In this document: piece after piece, positions 12,948 through 18,430 of the stretch
Layout of the letters: each line of letters opens with the position of its first letter
How positions within the stretch are numbered: the first letter of the stretch is position 1
Source: an uncultured Eubacteriales bacterium
GTDB taxonomy: Bacteria > Bacillota > Clostridia > Oscillospirales > Acutalibacteraceae
Assembly (NCBI GenBank): GCA_900321595.1
Contig: ONWP01000255.1
Location: 1-18,430, forward strand
Reading direction: 5' to 3'
DNA: 18,430 nt
Program-made: the position numbers and the translations under genes
The notes under the pieces: generated by a model
What the model saw: the letters and a program-made list of their open reading frames with translations, nothing else
What the model was told of the DNA's origin: nothing
The model's database searches: none

Positions 12948-13885
12948 GCGTCAGCACCCTTTCGCATCAGGCAGGCATCCAGGAAATCGGCGATATCCTC
13001 GTAGACGACGCGGCGGTCGTCCTCGCGCAGCAGATCGTGCCGCATGCCGGGGTACAGCCGCGTTTCCGGCGCGCAGCCGGCGTTTTCCAGCCTGTCGCAG
13101 ATCTGCAGAACGGCGCGTCCCATGCCGGTCACGGGGTCGCGCCCGCCGCCGATGATCAGCGTCGGCAGCGCCTTCGGGTAACGGGAAAACCAGCCGTCCG
13201 ACGCGCTTCGCAGCAGCAGCTTCGCCAGCGTCAGAACGCTGCCGTAGGTGATCGGGTAGCCGAAATAGGGGTCCAGATCGGCCTGCTCGCGCGCCTGCTC
13301 GCTTCGGGCGAGCCACGCGGTCTCGTCGCTGTCGCCCAGGATGCGGGCCGTGATCTTCTCAAAGAGCGCGCCCGCCCGGTCGGTGTACATATTCGTGTCG
13401 ATCAGTCCGCCGACGGCGTCGATAAACGGCTCCAGCCGGGAAAGGATGTCCGCGGCGTTCGGGCTCGAGCACAGCACGACGCCGGACGCCTCGTCCGGGA
13501 AATCGACGGTGTGCAGCCGCACCAGAAGCGCGCCCATATCGTGTCCCAGCAGGAAGAGCGGCAGGTCGGGCTGCCGTCTGCGCATGATCCGGATCAGCAT
13601 ATGCAGGTCGTCCACCATGCGCACATCCGTATCCGGCTCCGCGAAGTCGCCCAGCTGGAGCATCGTCGTGCAGCTGCCGCCGTGTCCGATGGGATCGCAG
13701 CCGAAGGTGAGAAAGCCCCGTCCGGCCATGTATCGCGCGAATTCGTCATAGCGCCCCATGTGGTCGGTGACGCCCGGCGCGATGAGCAGCATCGCCTTCG
13801 GGTTTTCCGGCGTCCAGATGAGCGTCCGGATGTCGGTCAGACCGTTGGTGGAGCCGAACATGGCCTGCGTTTTTTTGATCTCCAT
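12944..13885 (-). CDS. Alpha/beta-hydrolase, lysophospholipase/monoglyceride-lipase-like, with Asp at the nucleophile
   Basis: This is a cytoplasmic 313-residue protein of the Hydrolase_4 (monoacylglycerol lipase/lysophospholipase) type. The fold is supported by the oxyanion strand LLIAPGVTDHMGRYDEFA (33-50), the DPIGHGGS turn (64-71), the nucleophile elbow LLGHDMGALL (112-121), the acid strand IIGGGRDPVTGMG (244-256, D250) and YPGMRHDLLRE (278-288, H283). The elbow reads G-H-D116-M-G, whereas the family has GHSMG. Aspartate nucleophiles are known in haloalkane dehalogenases and epoxide hydrolases, but the rest of the protein looks lipase-like, so activity is uncertain. The ATG lies 3 bases after the GH13 stop with no good ribosome site of its own. 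It overlaps the downstream propeller gene by 4 bases, indicating translational coupling on both sides. Confidence 0.87.
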   Translation of the reverse strand: MEIKKTQAMFGSTNGLTDIRTLIWTPENPKAMLLIAPGVTDHMGRYDEFARYMAGRGFLTFGCDPIGHGGSCTTMLQLGDFAEPDTDVRMVDDLHMLIRIMRRRQPDLPLFLLGHDMGALLVRLHTVDFPDEASGVVLCSSPNAADILSRLEPFIDAVGGLIDTNMYTDRAGALFEKITARILGDSDETAWLARSEQAREQADLDPYFGYPITYGSVLTLAKLLLRSASDGWFSRYPKALPTLIIGGGRDPVTGMGRAVLQICDRLENAGCAPETRLYPGMRHDLLREDDRRVVYEDIADFLDACLMRKGADA

Positions 13886-13888
13886 AGC

Positions 13889-15574
13889 TTATTCGTACAG
13901 ATAGACGCGCGTCTCGTAGGGATTCAGGATCGCGCCGTTCGCGCTCTGTCTGACGTCCTTGTAGTTGCAGAGCACCAGCTTGCCCTCGTTCAGATCGAAG
14001 CCCTCGGGCGCCTTGAAGATCGCCTTGTTCTCGCAGAAGGAGCAGACCACCAGCATGCGCTGATCCTTGTAGTGGCGGGAGTAGACGAAGAGCTTGTCGT
14101 TGTCGTGATCGTGCTCGATGAACTGGCCGTAGATGACGATGTCATGCTCCTTGCGGAATTTGAGAAGCTGCCGGTAGAAGTTGAGGATGGAGTCGGGATC
14201 GGCCTCGGCGGCCTCGACATTGACCTCGGTGTAGTTCGGGTTGATGTGGAACCAGGCCTTGTCGGCGGTGGTGAAGCCGGCGTTCTTTCCGGCGGTCCAC
14301 TGCACGGGCGTGCGCGCGTTGTCGCGGGACGCGTAGGCGGCCAGCTCCATGGTCTTCCTGTCGGAGAAGCCCAGCTTGCGGAACAGCTGATACGTGTTGC
14401 GGGTGGAGACGTCGTCGTACTGTCCGATCTCGGTCAGACCGATATTGGTCATGCCGATCTCCTGTCCCTGATAGATGAACGGCGTTCCGCTCTGGCAGAT
14501 ATACATGACGGCCAGCATCTTCGCGCTTTCCTCGCGGAATTTGAGGGAGCCGTAGCGGTTGATAATGCGGGGCTGGTCGTGATTCTCGATGTAGTTGGCG
14601 TTCCAGGCCTTGCCGTAGAGCTTCGTCTGCCAGTTGTTGTAGACCTTCTTGAGCTTTTTCAGGCTGAAGGGGACGTGCACCCAGCTGACGAAGAGGCAGT
14701 CAGCCTCCATGTGCTGGAAATTGAACATCATATTGAGCTCCTGATCGGGACCCTCCGCGATGTGCTTGAGCGCCTTTTCCGGGGTCATCATCGGCGCTTC
14801 GCCGACGGTCATGCAGTCGTAGTTGTCCAGCACGTCGTGACGGAATTCCCGCAGGTACTCATGCAGATGCGGGCCGTCGTTGTAGTGCTCCATGCCGGCC
14901 GCGATGGGGATCGGGAAGCCGTCGGGCAGCCCCTCTTTCTTGGAGATATAGGTAATGACGTCTTCGCGGAAGCCGTCCACGCCCATATCCAGCCAGTACT
15001 TCATGATGTCCTTGACTTCCTGGCGGACCTTCGGGTTGTCCATGTTCAGGTCGGGCTGCTCCTTGGCGAACAGGTGCAGATACCACTCGCCGGTGGTCTC
15101 GTCGAATTCCCACGCGTCGCCGGCGAAGTTGGATTTCCAGTCGTTGGGCGGCAGCTTGTTGCCCAGACGGCCCTTGCGCCAGAAGTAGTAATCGCGGTAG
15201 GGGTTGTCCTTGCTCTTTTTGCTCTCCAGGAACCACTTGTGCTGGTCGGAGGTGTGGTTGATGACCAGATCCATGATGACCTTGAGCCCGCGGGCGTGCG
15301 CGCCGTCAAGCACGGCCTTGAAATCCTCCATCGTTCCGAAATCCGGAGAGATGTTGCGGTAGTCCGCGATATCGTAGCCGTGATCCTTGAAGGGGGAGAC
15401 GTACAGCGGCGAGAACCAGATCGCGTCCACGCCGAGGCTCTTGATGTAGTCGAGCTTGCTGAGCACGCCCTTGAGATCGCCGATGCCGTCGCCGTTGCCG
15501 TCGCAGAAGCTCCGCGGCCAGATCTGGTACACGGCCATTTCCTTGTACCATGAACGAGTGATGTTGTCAGCCAT
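13889..15574 (-). CDS. GH13 alpha-glucosidase, oligo-1,6-glucosidase type
   Basis: This is a cytoplasmic 561-residue enzyme with no signal peptide that hydrolyses short alpha-glucosides. The start YKEMAVYQIWPRSF is typical of the GH13 oligo-1,6-glucosidase group. The catalytic set is complete: region I DLVINH (102-107), nucleophile D205 in GFREDVITYI, acid/base E259 in TVGEAP and transition-state D333 in NHDQPR. Valine directly after the nucleophile is the residue associated with alpha-1,6 linkage preference in this group, so isomaltose-like or dextran-derived oligosaccharides are the likely substrates. Trehalose-6-phosphate hydrolase is a related alternative. The length matches the family. 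The ATG at 15574 follows AGGA by six bases. It sits 45 bases after the HAD gene and 3 bases before the alpha/beta-hydrolase. Confidence 0.95.
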   Translation of the reverse strand: MADNITRSWYKEMAVYQIWPRSFCDGNGDGIGDLKGVLSKLDYIKSLGVDAIWFSPLYVSPFKDHGYDIADYRNISPDFGTMEDFKAVLDGAHARGLKVIMDLVINHTSDQHKWFLESKKSKDNPYRDYYFWRKGRLGNKLPPNDWKSNFAGDAWEFDETTGEWYLHLFAKEQPDLNMDNPKVRQEVKDIMKYWLDMGVDGFREDVITYISKKEGLPDGFPIPIAAGMEHYNDGPHLHEYLREFRHDVLDNYDCMTVGEAPMMTPEKALKHIAEGPDQELNMMFNFQHMEADCLFVSWVHVPFSLKKLKKVYNNWQTKLYGKAWNANYIENHDQPRIINRYGSLKFREESAKMLAVMYICQSGTPFIYQGQEIGMTNIGLTEIGQYDDVSTRNTYQLFRKLGFSDRKTMELAAYASRDNARTPVQWTAGKNAGFTTADKAWFHINPNYTEVNVEAAEADPDSILNFYRQLLKFRKEHDIVIYGQFIEHDHDNDKLFVYSRHYKDQRMLVVCSFCENKAIFKAPEGFDLNEGKLVLCNYKDVRQSANGAILNPYETRVYLYE

Positions 15575-15619
15575 ATTGAATCCTGTCCTTTCTGATATGA
15601 GAATGGTATGAATATGCGT

Positions 15620-16396
15620 TTACAGGTATTGCCGCAGCGCGCCGAGGCTTTCCACGTCCAGTGTGGCCTCGAACCGGGAGCGGCGGTACATGCGCTCATC
15701 CGTGACGCCGGTGTAGACGAGCGCCGTTTTGGAGCCGTAGCGGCCGATCGCGATATCCGTCTCCAGCCGGTCGCCGACGAAGCAGAGATTGCCCGGCGTG
15801 ACGTTCAGCGTCTTGCAGAGGAAATCCGTCACCATGCGGCTGGGCTTGCCGAAGATCAGCTCCGGCAAGCGGCCGGTGGAGGCCGCGAACAGCTCCATCA
15901 TCGCGCCGGTGTCGGGCATGAAGCCGTCCGCCAGCGGGCAGTTGACGTCCGGATGCGTCGCGTAGTAGTGGATGTGCGGCTCAGAGATCAGGTTCGCGCA
16001 GCGGTCGATCTTGCGGTAGTCGAGCGTCGTGTCAAAGCCCAGCAGGACGATCGAGGGGTCGTTGTCCGTCAGACGCAGACCGGCCTTCAGGCAGTCGCCG
16101 GTCAGCTTGTCGTTGCCCAGCAGATAGACGCCCTCGTCCGGGTGATACTGCCGGATGTAGTCGATCGCGATCTGGCTGGACAGAATGATGCGTCCCGGCT
16201 CGACGGGGAAGCCTCTTCGCGCGAGCCTGTCCATACATTCCGCCTCGTCGTGCGAGGAGTTGTTGGTGAAAAAACGGTAGTCGTAGCCCTTTTCCTGCAG
16301 GGCGCGGATGAAGTCCACCGCGCCGGGGATCAGCTCATCCCCCAGATAAAAGGTGCCGTCCATATCGATAATGAAATACTTGACGTCTTCAAACAT
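15620..16396 (-). CDS. HAD-superfamily class IIA phosphatase (NagD/AraL-like)
   Basis: This is a cytoplasmic 258-residue sugar- or nucleotide-phosphate phosphatase. HAD motif I is D11-M-D13-G-T (IIDMDGTFYLGD), motif II is T44 in FFTNNSS, motif III is K184 in FGKPS, and motif IV is GDRLETDI (208-215) with D209 and D214. The class IIA (C2) cap is shown by YATHPDVNCPLADGFMPDTG (145-164), typical of NagD-like enzymes. The length is normal. The ATG at 16396 has GGAGG six bases upstream, and the gap to the membrane protein is 15 bases, so they share a transcript. The context beside GH13 suggests removal of phosphate from a sugar-phosphate by-product, but the class is promiscuous and the substrate cannot be named. 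Confidence 0.93.
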   Translation of the reverse strand: MFEDVKYFIIDMDGTFYLGDELIPGAVDFIRALQEKGYDYRFFTNNSSHDEAECMDRLARRGFPVEPGRIILSSQIAIDYIRQYHPDEGVYLLGNDKLTGDCLKAGLRLTDNDPSIVLLGFDTTLDYRKIDRCANLISEPHIHYYATHPDVNCPLADGFMPDTGAMMELFAASTGRLPELIFGKPSRMVTDFLCKTLNVTPGNLCFVGDRLETDIAIGRYGSKTALVYTGVTDERMYRRSRFEATLDVESLGALRQYL

Positions 16397-16411
16397 AGCG
16401 ATCCTCCGAGA

Positions 16412-17785
16412 TCAGAGTGTAAGGAAGGACAGTCCCAGCAGGACGACCGCGCACGCCCCCTGCGCGAAATCTGCGGCCTGTTCGCGGCGGCTGAAACGCA
16501 TCGAGCGGTCGCCGATGTAGTGCATGAGCAGACCGGCGCCCATCAGCATCAGGGTGTAAATCGAGGTCAGGAAGACCGCGCCGGCGTTCCACCTGGTGAA
16601 CAGCCGCACGACGTACAGCGCGATCACGGCGAAGAGGCAGACCAGCAGGAGCTGTTTGCCCCGCTTTGACGTCTGCAGGAAATCCGAAAAAGCGCGCAGC
16701 AGGATGAAGCCGAAGATCACGGTCGCGTAGATCTCCGTGACGCTGGTGATGCCCGCGAAGGAGAGCAGCAGCGGCGCGATGCTGTAAAGCACGTATTCCG
16801 TCTTTCCGCTGATCTCAAAGAGCTTGGAGACGCGTTTTTCGCCGATGAGGGCGGGCAGCAGATACTTTGCCTGATCCAGCAGCAGGAGCGCGATCAGCAG
16901 GATGACGATGAGCTGCGTGGCGCGTTCGTCCAGAACGCTTACGATGCCGCGGCTGTTGATGAGCACGCTGCGCCGGGCGAGGATCGGCCCGGAGAGCGTG
17001 AACGCCAACGCGAAGCCCAGACCGCAGATGAGACCGTACACCACGTCAAAGAGCGTCTTGTCGTTGATGTAGCCGTCGACGGTGAACCGGTTGAACAGGT
17101 ATTTGCCGTTGCGGTTCGTAAAGAGCGTCCGCGACGCGGCGAGCGCGCCCAGCGTCTTGCCCGCGCCGCCGAACAGGGCGCAGACCACGGCCAGCAGCAG
17201 CGCCAGCCCGTCGGACGCGAACATGGACAGCATGACGACCTCCGCCAGCAGTCCCAGCAGGATCCCCCAGGTCTCCCGGCGCCCCGCCGAAAAATAGGTC
17301 TTCGGGAAGACGTTCGATTCCGGATCGAACGGCAGATTGAAGGAGCGGTACACGCCGTAGGCGAAGACCGGCATCAGCAGCGCCATGCTCACCAGCTGCA
17401 TCACCGTATACATGCCGCTCATAAAGGAGATGTAGATGCCAACGTAGCCGCCGAACAGGCCGAACGCCACCGCGCCCTGCACGAACAGCCCCAGCATCCC
17501 GTGCCGGTAGCGCGGGGCCGGTCTGCTTTCGGTGACGGCGAGGTACGACTGCCGCGTATCCGCCATGTCGCCCAGATGCATGGCAAAAGCGCCCACCCCG
17601 GCCATCAGGTAGGGGTGCGCGGTGAATTCCGAGATCCCGCCGAACAGGGACACGGCCAGACCGAGAAACGCGCCGTGGATGAAGTTGCCGGCCTCATCCC
17701 GATACAGTCCGCAGCGCGCGAGACGCGCAAAGGCGCTTCCGACCAGCGCGAACAGGATCAGCAGCAGCGCTCGAATGACAGTCAT
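16412..17785 (-). CDS. Polytopic membrane protein of unknown function
   Basis: I do not recognise this 457-residue family. Hydrophobic stretches suggest about 12-14 transmembrane helices, for example near residues 4-22, 36-54, 97-119, 125-147, 172-210, 246-268, 290-312, 331-370, 378-394, 401-423 and 438-455. A longer soluble or re-entrant stretch at about 211-245 holds ASRTLFTNRNGKYLFNRF. Charged loops are short, and no transporter signature or catalytic motif is evident. Its helix count fits a transporter, flippase or polymer-handling protein. The ATG at 17785 follows AAGGA by eight bases. It is the first gene of the five-gene minus-strand run and lies behind a good promoter shared back-to-back with the oxidoreductase at 17925. 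Confidence 0.8.
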   Translation of the reverse strand: MTVIRALLLILFALVGSAFARLARCGLYRDEAGNFIHGAFLGLAVSLFGGISEFTAHPYLMAGVGAFAMHLGDMADTRQSYLAVTESRPAPRYRHGMLGLFVQGAVAFGLFGGYVGIYISFMSGMYTVMQLVSMALLMPVFAYGVYRSFNLPFDPESNVFPKTYFSAGRRETWGILLGLLAEVVMLSMFASDGLALLLAVVCALFGGAGKTLGALAASRTLFTNRNGKYLFNRFTVDGYINDKTLFDVVYGLICGLGFALAFTLSGPILARRSVLINSRGIVSVLDERATQLIVILLIALLLLDQAKYLLPALIGEKRVSKLFEISGKTEYVLYSIAPLLLSFAGITSVTEIYATVIFGFILLRAFSDFLQTSKRGKQLLLVCLFAVIALYVVRLFTRWNAGAVFLTSIYTLMLMGAGLLMHYIGDRSMRFSRREQAADFAQGACAVVLLGLSFLTL

Positions 17786-17824
17786 CGTTTCAGTCCTTCA
17801 TTTCAAACAATTCATTTTCATCTT

Positions 17825-17853
17825 ATTATATGCCAAAGCGCGAAAAAAGTCTA
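17825..17853 (-). promoter_or_regulatory. SigA-type promoter of the five-gene minus-strand operon
   Basis: On the minus strand TAGACT (17853-17848), a 17-base spacer, then a perfect TATAAT (17830-17825). This is about 40 bases ahead of the membrane protein ATG. Confidence 0.78.
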
Positions 17854-17874
17854 CACAATTTTATAAAAAAAGAG

Positions 17875-17903
17875 TTTGATTTCACGGTTTAGTATGGTAT
17901 AGT
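17875..17903 (+). promoter_or_regulatory. Divergent promoter for the second Gfo/Idh/MocA gene
   Basis: TTTGAT or TTGATT (17875-17881), 16-17 bases, then TATAGT (17898-17903) preceded by TGG, an extended -10. The -35 box lies only about 22 bases from the -35 of the opposite promoter, so one regulator could act on both. Confidence 0.7.
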
Positions 17904-17924
17904 TTGAGCATAGGAGGCGATTCT

Positions 17925-18430
17925 ATGCGGATCGGTGTTTTGGGAACTTCGAATATCGCCGCGTGCTTTGTCGCGGCCGCGTCCTTCGTGCCGGCGGTGT
18001 CGCTGCCGGTCGTCTGCTCCCGGGCGTTTGAGACGGGCCGGGCGTTCGCGGACGCGCACGGCATCGCGGATGTGGCGGTGGGGCTCGACGCGCTCCTGGC
18101 GCGCGACGACGTCGACGCCGTATACATCGCGACGCCGAATGTCTGCCACTTCGAGCAGGCAAAGGCGGCGCTGACTGCGGGGAAGCACGTGCTTCTGGAA
18201 AAACCGGCCTGCGTGCGTGAAACGCAGCTCGCCGAGCTGTACGCGCTGGCGGACAGCCGGTCGCTCGTCCTGCTCGAGGCGATGAAATCCGCCCATTCGC
18301 CGGGACTTGCCGCCATCCGGGACGCGCTGCCGTCGCTCGGGGAGATCCGCACGGCGCAGATCGACTTCTCACAGCGGTCGAGCCGTCTGGACGCGCTCAA
18401 GGCGGGACAGACGCCGAACATCTTCCGGCC
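17925..18430 (+). CDS. Gfo/Idh/MocA family oxidoreductase, N-terminal part (runs off the window)
   Basis: The frame is open from ATG 17925 to the window end, 168 codons without a stop. The ATG has TAGGAGG five bases upstream. The Rossmann start MRIGVLGTSNIAACF has a G-x-x-x-x-I variant loop, with GTSNIA in the place of GxGxxG as in many members. VDAVYIATPNVCHFEQAKAA and AGKHVLLEKPACV carry the family substrate/cofactor motif with E-K-P at about residues 93-95, followed by LLEAMKSAHSP and LGEIRTAQIDFS at the start of the C-terminal domain. It is likely a sugar- or inositol-type dehydrogenase. It is distinct in sequence from the oxidoreductase at 2955-3962. It is transcribed away from the five-gene operon, which suggests a shared control region. 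Confidence 0.9.
   Translation, partial: MRIGVLGTSNIAACFVAAASFVPAVSLPVVCSRAFETGRAFADAHGIADVAVGLDALLARDDVDAVYIATPNVCHFEQAKAALTAGKHVLLEKPACVRETQLAELYALADSRSLVLLEAMKSAHSPGLAAIRDALPSLGEIRTAQIDFSQRSSRLDALKAGQTPNIFR

Noticed and set aside
13037..15553. 838-codon open frame on the plus strand opposite GH13 and the alpha/beta-hydrolase
   Set aside because: It covers two well-supported minus-strand genes, has no recognisable motif and shows the same skewed composition as the other antisense frames.
15575..15619. Possible internal promoter between the HAD and GH13 genes on the minus strand
   Set aside because: AT-rich hexamers such as CATATC are present but no -35/-10 pair with proper spacing and good match could be found.
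17882..18421. Minus-strand frame over the end of the window
   Set aside because: The plus-strand frame from 17925 has a promoter, GGAGG and clear Gfo/Idh/MocA motifs including LLEKPA; it is simply cut off by the window end.

Overview
The window is about 18.4 kb of GC-rich, densely packed bacterial DNA. Strong GGAGG ribosome sites, SigA-type promoters (TTGNNN-17-TATAAT class), T-tailed intrinsic terminators, Sec signal peptides of Gram-positive type and dockerin/cohesin-like modules all point to an anaerobic, probably gut, Clostridia member (Oscillospiraceae/Ruminococcaceae-like). This placement is an inference from style; no rRNA marker is present. There are no tRNA or rRNA genes, insertion sequences, phage genes or CRISPR arrays. 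No gene-free stretch reaches 300 bases; the largest gap is the divergent promoter region 5651-5806.

Layout. (1) 1-2940, plus strand: the C-terminal end of leucyl-tRNA synthetase, then a secreted protein with two cohesin-like domains and a dockerin, then a secreted GH5 glycosidase, closed by a bidirectional terminator. (2) 5650-2955, minus strand: a secreted calcineurin-like phosphoesterase followed by a Gfo/Idh/MocA oxidoreductase with a TTG start. (3) 5807-8518, plus: a large secreted LCAT-like alpha/beta-hydrolase carrying dockerin, cohesin-like and dockerin modules, with its own near-consensus promoter and terminator. (4) 8641-10359, plus: an ABC exporter half-transporter with its own promoter. 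(5) 12001-10439, minus: an extended-SDR epimerase fused to a C-terminal four-cysteine zinc-ribbon-like segment, behind a promoter with no -35 box but with phased upstream repeats. (6) 17785-12111, minus: a tight five-gene run comprising an unrecognised polytopic membrane protein, a NagD-type HAD phosphatase, a GH13 alpha-1,6-type glucosidase, an alpha/beta-hydrolase with Asp in the nucleophile position, and a secreted beta-propeller-like protein. The last three are coupled with 3-base spacing or overlap. (7) 17925-18430, plus: the start of a second Gfo/Idh/MocA oxidoreductase, cut by the window end, divergent from the run.

Together the genes suggest cell-surface glycan handling (GH5, dockerin/cohesin proteins, secreted phosphoesterase) beside intracellular oligosaccharide use (GH13, Gfo/Idh enzymes, HAD sugar-phosphate phosphatase). 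The points most worth a second look are two alpha/beta-hydrolases that both lack the family's catalytic serine, two polypeptides that each carry both cohesin-like and dockerin modules with partly degraded calcium loops, the SDR/zinc-ribbon fusion, and the DnaA-box-like repeat array upstream of that fusion gene.
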